Origin: Alphaproteobacteria bacterium
GTDB taxonomy: Bacteria > Pseudomonadota > Alphaproteobacteria > CACIAM-22H2
Assembly (NCBI GenBank): GCA_947500965.1
Contig: CANMWW010000059.1
Location: 1 to 8,815, forward strand
DNA: 8,815 bases
Direction: 5' to 3'
Position numbers and translations under genes: made by a program. Shown piece after piece: positions 1 through 6,365 of the stretch; position 1 is the first letter of the stretch, and every line of letters begins with the position of its first letter. The notes beneath the pieces were generated by a model that worked only from the letters and a program-made list of their open reading frames with translations, searched no databases and had not been told where the DNA came from.

Positions 1-314
1 CCCGCGGCGCCGGCGGCGGGCTGGGCGCCCTCGAGCATGATCGGGCGGCCGGCGGTGAAGTGCTCCATGATCGCGCCGAGCACGACGGGCTTCATCGCGT
101 GCCAGTCGTGGTCGCCACCCTTCGTCACGGTGACGAAGTCGGAGCCGAAGAAGACGCCGGTCACGCCGCCGACGGCGAACAGGGCCTGGGCGAGCGGCGA
201 GCGCGCGGCGCTCTCGGCGCTGGGGAAGTCGGCGGTGCCGGCGGCCATGACCACGCGGCCCGGCAGGAACTTCAGGGTGGCCGGGTTCGGGGTCGCTTCG
301 GTCTGGATGAACAT
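1..314 (-). CDS. NifU family (Nfu-type) Fe-S scaffold protein, N-terminal part; runs off the left edge
   Basis: Seen: 104 codons from an ATG at 314-312, open to the window edge. The protein opens MFIQTEATPNPATLKFLPG, the hallmark start of the Nfu N-terminal domain. It continues with FFGSDFVTVTK (about residues 55-65) and W71 followed by KPVVLGAIMEHF, both typical of that domain. An AGGAAAGGA ribosome binding site (323-331) stands 8 bases before the ATG and fixes the start. Known of the family: the C-terminal NifU domain carries a CxxC pair that holds an Fe-S cluster for delivery to apoproteins. That half would lie beyond base 1 and cannot be checked here. The last visible residues are Ala/Gly/Pro-rich (QPAAGAA), which suits a linker between the two domains. 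The gene lies 105 bases downstream of the universal stress protein in the same direction, so it may share its transcript. It is not nitrogen-fixation NifU, which begins with an IscU-like domain. Confidence 0.93.
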   Translation of the reverse strand, partial: MFIQTEATPNPATLKFLPGRVVMAAGTADFPSAESAARSPLAQALFAVGGVTGVFFGSDFVTVTKGGDHDWHAMKPVVLGAIMEHFTAGRPIMLEGAQPAAGAA

Positions 315-419
315 CGGGCGCGTCCTTTCCTGCCTTCGGGGGACGAGTAGATGGCGCGTCCGCCGGGGGCGGTCAACCATGACGCCATCGCGGTCATTTG
401 CCGCGCCCGCGCCGGCGCG
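315..419. other. 105-base gap between stress protein and nfu genes
   Basis: No gene seen. Immediately after the stress protein stop codon is a perfect 12-base palindrome, CGCGCCGGCGCG (408-419). It could fold as a short stem, but no T-run follows on the minus strand, so it is a weak terminator candidate at best. Further on, ATGAC (379-383) and GTCAT (393-397) form a small inverted repeat. The gap is long enough to hold a separate nfu promoter, but I cannot pick out convincing -35/-10 elements. Confidence 0.3.
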
Positions 420-902
420 TCAGGTGACGGCGTCGATCTCCGCGCTGGTCATCGAGCCCGGGACGATGGTCATGGGGACGTGCAGCTTCCCGATGAGCCG
501 GCCCGAGAGCGCGGCGATCAGCGGGCCGGGCCCCTTCGGCCCGGGATCCGCGCCGAGCACGAGGACGGAGATCGTCGGCTCCTCCGCGAGCAGGCGCAGG
601 AGCTCGTCCGCGGGATCGCCCTCGCGCACGTAGAGGACCGGCACGTCGCCGGACATCTCGCGCACGTCGACCGCGAGTTCCTGCAGCCGCGTCTCCGCCT
701 CCGCGCGGCGCTCCTCGCGCATGATCTCGCCGACGCCTAGCCATTCCGCGGCGGCCGGCTCGGTCACGTAGAGCATCGCCAGCCGCCCGCCGGTGGCGCG
801 GGCGCGCCGGCAGGCGAAGCGCAGCGCGACCTTCATCTCCGGGCTCGAATCGACGACGACCAGGAAGACGCGCTGGTGGTGGCCGCCCGCTTCGCTGCTC
901 AT
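420..902 (-). CDS. Universal stress protein (UspA family), single domain
   Basis: Seen: a 160-residue protein starting MSSEAGG. The start at 902-900 is chosen because GGAGG (909-913) lies 6 bases upstream; an in-frame ATG 9 codons earlier lacks such a site and would add an Arg-rich tail. The fold signature is there: beta-1 with its Asp (VFLVVVDSS, about residues 12-20), then the helix, LAMLYVTEP (about 41-49), and the C-terminal block VLVLGADPG ... VPMTIVPG. The length matches one Usp domain. Known of the family: small cytoplasmic alpha/beta proteins, many binding ATP through G-2x-G-9x-G(S/T). Here that motif is altered: the stretch reads GADPGPKGPGP, and the usual Gly-Ser/Thr appears as Ala-Ala when counted back from the final VP. 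Nucleotide binding is therefore uncertain. It follows the TIGR02186 gene by 33 bases and is probably co-transcribed with it. Its target process is unknown. Confidence 0.9.
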   Translation of the reverse strand: MSSEAGGHHQRVFLVVVDSSPEMKVALRFACRRARATGGRLAMLYVTEPAAAEWLGVGEIMREERRAEAETRLQELAVDVREMSGDVPVLYVREGDPADELLRLLAEEPTISVLVLGADPGPKGPGPLIAALSGRLIGKLHVPMTIVPGSMTSAEIDAVT

Positions 903-935
903 GCTCCGCCTCCGTGAGCGCAGTTGCACATGGCT

Positions 936-1682
936 TCAGCTCCTCCTGAACGCCGCGCTCGCGGCCCAGCCGGCCGCCAGCGCGATCAGCACCGCGACGA
1001 GGCCGTGCGCCGCGGCGTGGCGGTGCGCGAAGTCGTAGATGCGCGCGCCGATGCCCGTCTTCTTGACGCGCATCGGCGCGGTCTGGGCGCCGATCTCGCG
1101 CCCGTCCTTCACCAGGAAGACCTCGACGTTGTAGATGCCCGTGGGCACGTTCGGCGGGAAGCTGATCGTCGTGCGGAAGAGCTTGGGTCCCATGAACGAG
1201 ACCTGCCCGGGCACGTCGTTCCACAGCCCCTCGCGCAGCTTCGCGCGCACCAGCCCGTCGCGGAACTCCGCGAGCCGCTCGGGCGAGGTGCCCTCCGGGG
1301 GGCGGGCGCTCACCGCGCCGACGCCGATCTGGTGGCGCTGGCGCATGCCCGGCGTGCCGACCTGGTCGAGCGGCCGCGAGCTCGCGACGCGATAGAAGGA
1401 TGGCACGCCCTCGAAGCGCACCGAGTCGGTGTTGATCCAGATTCCGAGCACGCGGCTCTTGCGCCGCACCGTCGCCGGGCCCGCGGGGCCGCGGACCACG
1501 ACCACGATGTCGCCCTCGCCCTCGGTCGCGCCGAAGAGCAGCAGCTCCGTCCCCGAGAAGCCCGTGGTGATGGAGATCTCGTGCGAGGACAGGTCGGCGA
1601 CCAGCGGCTGCGCCGCCGCGTCGCGCGCGCAGGCCAGCAGCAGCGCGAGCAGCAGCGCGGCGGCGCGCGCGGCCCGGCTCAA
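936..1682 (-). CDS. TIGR02186 / Alph_Pro_TM family membrane-anchored periplasmic protein
   Basis: Seen: 248 residues from a TTG start at 1682-1680. A GGGAGG site (1688-1693) lies 5 bases upstream, and no ATG or GTG fits better. Residues 1-24 form a signal peptide with an Ala/Leu core and probable cleavage at AAA-Q; C18 after LLA is a poor lipobox. The body (about 25-215) is largely beta in character, with conserved-looking blocks SSHEISITTGFSG (32-44), IWINTDSV (81-88), FPPNVPTGIYNVEVFLV (175-191) and APMRVKKTG (202-210). A single membrane helix follows (about 226-245), ending in a short RRS tail. The expected topology is a large periplasmic domain anchored at its C-terminus. Known: the family is essentially alphaproteobacterial and has no established function. 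As I remember it, the gene usually follows a TauE/SafE transporter, as it does here with a 4-base overlap. I infer that it acts with that transporter, perhaps as a periplasmic partner. Confidence 0.85.
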   Translation of the reverse strand: MSRAARAAALLLALLLACARDAAAQPLVADLSSHEISITTGFSGTELLLFGATEGEGDIVVVVRGPAGPATVRRKSRVLGIWINTDSVRFEGVPSFYRVASSRPLDQVGTPGMRQRHQIGVGAVSARPPEGTSPERLAEFRDGLVRAKLREGLWNDVPGQVSFMGPKLFRTTISFPPNVPTGIYNVEVFLVKDGREIGAQTAPMRVKKTGIGARIYDFAHRHAAAHGLVAVLIALAAGWAASAAFRRS

Positions 1683-1693
1683 TGCGCCCTCCC
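1679..1693 (-). promoter_or_regulatory. Overlapping stop/start (TTGA) with ribosome binding site for the TIGR02186 gene
   Basis: The transporter's TGA stop (1681-1679) overlaps the TTG start (1682-1680) in the four bases TTGA. GGGAGG (1693-1688) is placed 5 bases ahead, inside the last codons of the transporter. This arrangement is typical of translational coupling and decides the start of the downstream gene. The weak TTG codon may keep its product below the transporter level; that part is inference. Confidence 0.7.
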
Positions 1694-2602
1694 GCCGCCC
1701 AGCGAGAACGCGTCCTGCGGCGTCACGACGAGGTCGACGGCGAGCTTGATCGCGACGCCGAGCACCAGCAGGGCCATGAGGCCCCTCAGCTGCTCGCCGC
1801 GCAGCTTCTGGCCGAGCCGCGCGCCGAACTGCGCGCCGACCACGCCGCCGACGAGCAGCAGCACGGCCAGCACCATGTCGACGGTCTGGTTCTGCCACGC
1901 CTGGAGGAAGGTGACGTTCGCGGTGACGAAGACGATCTGGAAGAGCGACGTGCCGACCACGACCGAGGTCGGCATGCCGAGCAGGTAGATCATCGCCGGC
2001 ACCATGATGAAGCCGCCGCCCACGCCCATCAGCGCGGCGAGCAGGCCGACGAAGGCGCCGACCGCGAAGGGCAGCAGCGCGGAGATGTAGAGCTTCGACT
2101 TCGGGAAGCGCATCTTCAGCGGCAGGCCGTGCAGCCAGGTGTGCTGGTGCAGCTTGCCGCGCCGCGTCGATCCCGTGAGGCGCTGGCGCCGCATCGCGCG
2201 GACGGATTCCACGAGCATCAGGCTGCCGATCGCGCCGAGGATGACGACATAGGCGAGCGCGATGATCAGCTCGACCTGGCCCGCCTTGCGCAGCAGCGCG
2301 AAGACCTGCACGCCGATCGTCGAGCCGAAGAGGCCGCCGGCGAGCAGCACGAAGCCCATGCGGAAGTCGACGTTGTTGCGTCGCCAGTGCGCGAGCGCGC
2401 CGGAGACCGAGGCGCCGACGATCTGCGCCGCCTCCGAGCCGACGGCGATCGCCGGCGGCACGCCGATGAAGATCAGCAGCGGCGTCATCAGGAAGCCGCC
2501 GCCGACCCCGAACAGGCCGGAGAGCAGGCCGACGCCGCCGCCGAGGCCCAGCAGCAGCAGCCAGTTCGCCGACAGCTCGGCCACGGGCAGGTAGATCTGC
2601 AT
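1679..2602 (-). CDS. Sulfite exporter TauE/SafE (TSUP) family membrane transporter
   Basis: Seen: 307 residues, very hydrophobic, built as two similar halves. Each half carries the TSUP glycine signature: LFGVGGGFLMTP (30-41) and LMGVGGGFIMVP (191-202). Each is followed by a helix with a small-residue turn (AVGSEAAQ at 53-60; VVGTSLFQ at 215-222). About eight to nine membrane helices can be drawn. A charged hydrophilic loop of about 38 residues (134-171, with RAMRRQR and LHQHTWLHG) separates the halves and probably lies in the cytoplasm. Known of the family: inner-membrane carriers linked to export or uptake of sulfite, sulfonates, sulfoacetate and other small organic anions; substrate cannot be read from sequence. 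The loop and the TIGR02186 partner mark an alphaproteobacterial subgroup. The ATG at 2602 has only a weak GGA-type site upstream. This is the first gene after a 125-base gap, so a promoter probably lies just ahead of it. Confidence 0.93.
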   Translation of the reverse strand: MQIYLPVAELSANWLLLLGLGGGVGLLSGLFGVGGGFLMTPLLIFIGVPPAIAVGSEAAQIVGASVSGALAHWRRNNVDFRMGFVLLAGGLFGSTIGVQVFALLRKAGQVELIIALAYVVILGAIGSLMLVESVRAMRRQRLTGSTRRGKLHQHTWLHGLPLKMRFPKSKLYISALLPFAVGAFVGLLAALMGVGGGFIMVPAMIYLLGMPTSVVVGTSLFQIVFVTANVTFLQAWQNQTVDMVLAVLLLVGGVVGAQFGARLGQKLRGEQLRGLMALLVLGVAIKLAVDLVVTPQDAFSLGGGRAH

Positions 2603-2727
2603 GTTCGAGGCGATCCGTTCGCGCGGGCCTGCGAGGCGCCCGCGACCGGCGGAAACTTGCGCCGCGCGGAGGGTGCTGGCAAGCGCGCCGCGCGCCGCGC
2701 GCGGCGGCCATGCGCCACGCGCCCGGC
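2603..2727. other. 125-base gap between acetyltransferase and TSUP genes, with GC palindrome
   Basis: No gene seen. A perfect 14-base palindrome, CGCCGCGCGCGGCG (2693-2706), lies about 20 bases after the acetyltransferase stop on the minus strand. Next comes a looser inverted repeat, CTTGC (2656-2660) with GCAAG (2679-2683). These could help end the sugar-cassette transcript, but there is no T-run and simple CG runs arise easily at this GC content. The gap should also carry the TSUP promoter; no clear elements were found. Confidence 0.3.
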
Positions 2728-3174
2728 TCAGGCCGCCCGCGAGGCCTCCCCGGCGGCGAGCACGTGGCGCTCGCGGCCATCCGCCGCGCCGACGCGCTCG
2801 AAGCCGGCGCGCGCGTGCAGGCGCAGCGACGCCTCGTTCGCGGACAGGATCTCGGCGCTCAGGTGCGGGCGCCGCGCGGCGGCGAAGCGGATCATCGCCT
2901 GCGCCACGCCGCGGCCGCGATGGCGCGCGTCGACCACCTCGGTGATCCAGGTCGTGTCGCCGTCGCGACGCAGCAGCAGGTAGCCGCAGCGCCGCCCGTC
3001 GAGCTCGGCGACGTAGAGGTCGATGGAGGGTGGCCGGCGCAGCCAGAAGCGAAGCTGGCGCAGCAGGCCGATGCGCCGCGCGTCGCCGGTCAGGAAGCCG
3101 CGATTGGCGTTGCGCAGCCGGCGCACGTACTCGAAGTCGAGCGCCGACCTCGCCTCGCGGATCGCGACGCCCAT
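2728..3174 (-). CDS. GNAT-family N-acetyltransferase, probably acting on an amino sugar
   Basis: Seen: 148 residues, the normal size of a single GNAT domain. The acetyl-CoA loop is clear: RHRGRG (84-89) fits the R/Q-x-x-G-x-G/A motif and follows beta-4 (TWITEVVD, 75-82). The last third has the usual NEASLRLHARAGFERVG (113-129), where the family places a late helix and strand beside the cofactor. The N-terminal part, with RLRNANRGF (19-27) and an RQLRFW segment (39-44), resembles GNAT enzymes that acetylate nucleotide-linked amino sugars, such as the PseH and WecD type. That resemblance is from memory and is weaker evidence than the motif. It starts 4 bases after the glycosyltransferase stop and is the last gene of the three-gene cassette. 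The aminotransferase two genes upstream would supply the amino group. Alternatives are protein or small-molecule acetylation. Confidence 0.83.
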   Translation of the reverse strand: MGVAIREARSALDFEYVRRLRNANRGFLTGDARRIGLLRQLRFWLRRPPSIDLYVAELDGRRCGYLLLRRDGDTTWITEVVDARHRGRGVAQAMIRFAAARRPHLSAEILSANEASLRLHARAGFERVGAADGRERHVLAAGEASRAA

Positions 3175-3178
3175 GGCC

Positions 3179-4159
3179 TCAGGCCGGCATGGTCTCGCGT
3201 GGCGGGGCCTCGCGCGGCGGGGCGGCCGGCGCGCGGGTGGCGAGGAAGCCCTCGACGTTGGCGACGAAGAGGTCGAACAGGCTGACCGTCGTGCCGTCCA
3301 TGGCCTTCATCGAGCCCTTCTTGAAGTGGCAGAGGAAGGGCTTGCCGCCGAGGTAGAAGAATTCAGGCTGCCGTATCACGTCGAGCCGCGCGAAGGGCTG
3401 CACCGTCGTGAAGGCGTCCTGGTCGGCGATGGCGCGATAGGAGAGCGCCTCATGGCGCAGGCCGTGGCGCGCGATGATCTCCGGCAGCTCGTAGCCGGTG
3501 TCGAGCCATTGCATCAGGCCCATCGGGATCTGGTTCTCGATCGCGATCGCGCGGGTGTTCATCACGCGGAAGGGCAGGCTGCCGCTCGCGAGGTAGCGGT
3601 CGAAGGACGTGATCCGGCCCTCGGGGAAGCAGGAGGCGAGCAGGTCGCGGCGCAGCGCGAGGAAGCTGAGGTTCGGCATGCGCTGGTACTTCACCAGCGG
3701 GACGCCGCTGAGCCAGCTGAGCGGGCTGTCCTTGGGGAAGTGCTGGGAGAGGGCGAGCGGCGGGTAGGGAACGCCGAAGAGGTCGATCCCGCCGCCATGC
3801 ACGCGCTCCGCGATCGCGACGTCCCATCCGGGCATCAGGAACGCCATGTCGTAGTCGCTGACGATGATGATGTCCGCGGTGCAGCTCGCGGCCAGCGCGT
3901 TGATCGCCGAGGAGTGGTTCGCCGAGGGCGCGAACATCACGTTCTGGTGCGCGGGGACCTTCACGAAGCCCGCGATGCGCGCGGCGCAGGCGGTGGCCTC
4001 GATCTGCGCGCGGTCCTCGTCGGTGTGGTGGCTCACGAGGATCCGGATGCGCTCCGGGCGGGCGGCCGTGCGCAGCAGGTTCGCCACCAGGTAGTCGAGG
4101 TAGCGCGCGCCGGCGCCGATCGCCGGGATGCAGAAGTCGATGCTCGGCGCGCGCTCCAT
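3179..4159 (-). CDS. Glycosyltransferase-like protein (GT-A fold, family 2-like)
   Basis: Seen: 326 residues, no signal peptide or membrane helix, so probably cytoplasmic or membrane-peripheral. The N-terminus has a GT-A opening (IDFCIPAIGAG, 7-17; RIRILVSHHTDED, 38-50). Next comes a loop with NHSSAINALAA (81-91), which resembles the acceptor region of family-2 enzymes. The metal-binding D-x-D is DYD (102-104) within IIIVSDYDMAFLMPGWD (97-113). The second half (about 150-300), with WLDTGYELP (218-226) and HFKKGS (278-283), is not familiar to me and may set acceptor choice. The C-terminal about 17 residues are Pro/Arg-rich and probably disordered. The start lies 1 base after the aminotransferase stop (TGA-G-ATG), which indicates coupled translation. 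I infer that it transfers a sugar, perhaps an amino sugar made with its neighbours, to a surface glycan or lipid carrier. Donor and acceptor are unknown. Confidence 0.75.
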   Translation of the reverse strand: MERAPSIDFCIPAIGAGARYLDYLVANLLRTAARPERIRILVSHHTDEDRAQIEATACAARIAGFVKVPAHQNVMFAPSANHSSAINALAASCTADIIIVSDYDMAFLMPGWDVAIAERVHGGGIDLFGVPYPPLALSQHFPKDSPLSWLSGVPLVKYQRMPNLSFLALRRDLLASCFPEGRITSFDRYLASGSLPFRVMNTRAIAIENQIPMGLMQWLDTGYELPEIIARHGLRHEALSYRAIADQDAFTTVQPFARLDVIRQPEFFYLGGKPFLCHFKKGSMKAMDGTTVSLFDLFVANVEGFLATRAPAAPPREAPPRETMPA

Positions 4160-4160
4160 C

Positions 4161-5318
4161 TCACCAGCCCTCGCGGATGACGTCGCAGACCATGTCGACC
4201 TCGGCGAGGCCGATCTTCGTGTGCAGCGGCAGGATGAGGTAGCTGTCGTCGACCTTGTCCATGTTCGGGAAGCTCTCCTTGCACCCGAAGACCGAGTAGC
4301 GGTCGTTGCGGTAGTGCGTCTGGCCCGACTCGATCCGGCGCTCGCGCAGCTTCACCTGCAGGTCGCGCCGCCGCTCGGCGAGGATCGAGAACAGCCAGGC
4401 CGCGTGCTCCTTGCGCGGGTCGAAGTCGTCGACGATGCGCAGTCCCGGGCAGCCGGAGAGGCGCTCGACATAGCGCCGGTAGAGCGCCTTGCGGTGCGCC
4501 AGCGTGGCGTCGAACTCCTCGAGGCCGGCGAGGCCGAGCGCCGCGCCGATGTCGGTCATCTGGTACTTGTAGCCGACCTCCTTGATGTCGTTCTCCCAGA
4601 CGCCCTTCTGCTTGTCCTCGCGGTTGATGCCGAACCAGCGCAGGCGCCGCGCCAGCGGCTCGAGCGCCTCGTCGGTGAAGGTGAGCAGGCCGCCATCGCC
4701 CGTGGTCAGGTGCTTGATGGCCTGGAAGCTGTACATCGTGAACTGCGAGAGCGCGCCGACGGGCTTGCCCCCATAGGCGCCGCCCAGCGCGTGGGCCGCG
4801 TCCTCGATCACGGGGATGCCCCAGCGCCGCGCGATCGCGTGGATCGCGTCCATGTCGCAGGGCAGGCCGCCGTAGTGGACGCAGACGATCGCCTTCGTCT
4901 TCGGGCCGACCTTCCGCGCGAGGTCCTCGACGCTGATGTTGAGCGTCACGGGGTCGACGTCGACGAAGCGCGGCGTCGCGCCGATGTAGAGCAGCGGCAG
5001 GTTCGTCGCCGTGCAGGTGAAGAGCGGCGTCGCCACCTCGTCGCCCGGGCCGATCCCGGCCAGCAGGTAGGCGAGGTGGAGCGCGTCGGTGCCCGAGCCC
5101 ACGGCGAGGCAGGGGCCGGCTTGGCGCATGCGCGCGCGGAACTCGCGCTCGAAGGCGTCGACCTTCGGGCCCTGGCCGATCCAGCGCGTGCCGAGCGTGT
5201 GCGCGACGTATTCCGGGCCCTTGGCGGGCATGTGCGGATGGAAGAGGACGATCCCCTCGTCCATCGCCATCAGCGGCAGGTCGTTCTTGTCCGAGGCGCG
5301 TTTCTGGTCGAGCGGCAT
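4161..5318 (-). CDS. DegT/DnrJ/EryC1/StrS family PLP-dependent sugar aminotransferase
   Basis: Seen: 385 residues, full length for the family. The PLP site is intact: GSGTDAL (74-80) for phosphate binding, EDAAHALGG (172-180) with D173 to pair with the pyridine nitrogen, and SFQAIKHLTTGDGG (197-210) with K202 as the Schiff-base lysine. An N-terminal RWIGQGPKVDAFE (45-57) and the late KYQMTDIGAALG (251-262) are further family hallmarks. Known of the family: transfer of an amino group, usually from glutamate, to a keto-sugar nucleotide for lipopolysaccharide, capsule, glycoprotein or antibiotic sugars. The exact sugar cannot be read off. AGGAGG (5332-5327) stands 8 bases ahead of the ATG at 5318 and fixes this start. 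The polar 20-residue N-terminal lead is slightly long. It is the first gene of the cassette with the glycosyltransferase and acetyltransferase; the keto-sugar must be made elsewhere because no dehydratase is in the window. Confidence 0.93.
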   Translation of the reverse strand: MPLDQKRASDKNDLPLMAMDEGIVLFHPHMPAKGPEYVAHTLGTRWIGQGPKVDAFEREFRARMRQAGPCLAVGSGTDALHLAYLLAGIGPGDEVATPLFTCTATNLPLLYIGATPRFVDVDPVTLNISVEDLARKVGPKTKAIVCVHYGGLPCDMDAIHAIARRWGIPVIEDAAHALGGAYGGKPVGALSQFTMYSFQAIKHLTTGDGGLLTFTDEALEPLARRLRWFGINREDKQKGVWENDIKEVGYKYQMTDIGAALGLAGLEEFDATLAHRKALYRRYVERLSGCPGLRIVDDFDPRKEHAAWLFSILAERRRDLQVKLRERRIESGQTHYRNDRYSVFGCKESFPNMDKVDDSYLILPLHTKIGLAEVDMVCDVIREGW

Positions 5319-5446
5319 CGTCCGGTCCTCCTGGGGCGCGCAGCGCTGGCCGCGGCCATGGTCGCGGGACTGCGCGCAGGGCCAGGAAGAGGCGATGCGC
5401 GGAACCGAGACGGTCGCATCATTCGCCGCCAATGGTCGCGGAATGG
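5319..5446 (-). promoter_or_regulatory. 128-base leader of the sugar cassette with an A/T-rich dip and spaced direct repeat
   Basis: No gene seen. In this very GC-rich window the stretch around 5419-5456 is noticeably richer in A and T. Read on the minus strand it contains ACCATT twice, at 5447-5442 and 5436-5431, with 11 bases between starts, about one helical turn. The upstream copy touches the TAA stop of the transporter gene and reads TTAACCATT. A promoter or regulator site for the aminotransferase gene is plausible, but no clean -35/-10 pair was found. An AGGAGG ribosome binding site lies at 5327-5332. Confidence 0.35.
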
Positions 5447-6325
5447 TTAATTTCCGCGTCTGGTATTGGTGCGCGCGACCGCGGCCTCGCGATGGGCGAT
5501 GTAGAGGGTCGAGGCGAAGATCACCGCCGCGCCCGCCCAGACCCAGCGGTCGGGCACCTCGCCGAAGATGGCGAAGGCGAGGACGGCGACGACCGGAAGG
5601 CGCAGGAACTCGAACGGCATCAGCGCGCTGGCGTCGGCCAGCATGCAGGCGCGCAGGAAGGTGATCCAGCCGAGGGTGCCGAGGATGCCGTTGGCGATCA
5701 TCATCGACGCGGCGAAGCCGGTCGGCGCCTCCCAGGCGGCCAGCGCCGGCGGCACCGACAGGAGCGTCGAGAACAGCGACTGGTAGAGGATCAGGGTCAT
5801 CGCCTGCTCGCGCGCGACGAAGCGCTTGAACATCAGCGTGATGGCGGCGCCCAGCATCGCCGAGAGCAGCACCATCAGGGCCCCGAGCTCGAGCGGGATG
5901 ATGCCGGGCCTCAGGATGACCAGGACGCCCGCGAAGCCCGCGGCGACCGCGCTCCAGCGCCGCGCGCGCACGGTCTCGCCCAGGAACAGGGCGGCGCCGA
6001 CCGTCGCGAAGAGCGGCATCGCGAAGGCGAGCGCCGCGGATTCGTTCAGCGGCAGCACCGCGATGCCGTAGTACCCGCTCGCCATCGACGCGACATGGAC
6101 GAGGCATGTCAGCGCGATCGGCATGGCGAAGCGGCTGCGCGGCAGCGACCGCTCCGTCCACAGGATGATCGCCATGACCGACAGCAGCCCGAAGAGGTTG
6201 CGGAACAGCACCACCACGAAGGCATGCGCGCCGTCGTCGGCCGCGAGCCGGATCGTGATGTTCTGCATCCCGGTGATCAGGACGGTCGCGAGCGCGTAGC
6301 CCGTCGCGACGAGCGCGGGGTTCAT
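5447..6325 (-). CDS. EamA/DMT-family inner-membrane transporter
   Basis: Seen: 292 residues with about ten membrane helices in two homologous EamA repeats (about 5-138 and 147-278). Each repeat ends in the family pattern: FLGETVRARRWSAVAAGFAG (114-133) and FGEVPDRWVWAGAAVIFAS (254-272). Other typical segments are FRNLFGLL (41-48) and LPLNESAALAFAMPLF (91-106). The Arg-rich tail (TNTRRGN) should be cytoplasmic. Known of the family: drug/metabolite exporters and importers of amino acids, nucleotides, S-adenosylmethionine and other small solutes; substrate is not predictable from this sequence. The ATG at 6325 begins right at the first helix, with a GGGCGGGG stretch upstream as a modest ribosome site. 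It follows trpS by 40 bases and may be read through from it. A role in moving a tryptophan-related solute or a sugar-cassette product would be speculation. Confidence 0.9.
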   Translation of the reverse strand: MNPALVATGYALATVLITGMQNITIRLAADDGAHAFVVVLFRNLFGLLSVMAIILWTERSLPRSRFAMPIALTCLVHVASMASGYYGIAVLPLNESAALAFAMPLFATVGAALFLGETVRARRWSAVAAGFAGVLVILRPGIIPLELGALMVLLSAMLGAAITLMFKRFVAREQAMTLILYQSLFSTLLSVPPALAAWEAPTGFAASMMIANGILGTLGWITFLRACMLADASALMPFEFLRLPVVAVLAFAIFGEVPDRWVWAGAAVIFASTLYIAHREAAVARTNTRRGN

Positions 6326-6365
6326 CGTCCGCGCCCCGCCCGCGCCGCCGTCGTCCGCCGCCGCG

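Noticed and set aside
903..929. Earlier ATG for the universal stress protein at 929
   Set aside because: It would add an Arg-rich lead with no ribosome site, whereas the ATG at 902 has GGAGG 6 bases upstream.
2684..2707. Simple repeat or mobile-element end in the GCGCGCC-rich stretch
   Set aside because: It is a short run of CG-rich bases with a 14-base palindrome. No matching copy, target duplication or transposase is present.
924..2983. Long open frames on the plus strand opposite the TSUP and TIGR02186 genes
   Set aside because: They are rich in Arg, Ala, His and Gln with no domain or ribosome site, and they mirror well-recognised genes on the other strand. Very high GC leaves few stops, so these are shadows.
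3023..4180. A 385-codon plus-strand frame antisense to the glycosyltransferase
   Set aside because: Its composition is low in diversity (Arg/Ala/Glu/His) with no recognisable motif, while the minus-strand frame has a clear D-x-D and GT-A pattern.
5444..5451. CtrA regulator site (TTAACCAT on the minus strand)
   Set aside because: Only a half-site is present, without the second TTAA at the right distance, and it overlaps a stop codon, so it is not called.
5319..6161. In-frame upstream extension of the aminotransferase into the transporter region
   Set aside because: The added residues are an Arg/Asp-rich shadow of the transporter. AGGAGG 8 bases before the ATG at 5318 and family length support the shorter protein.
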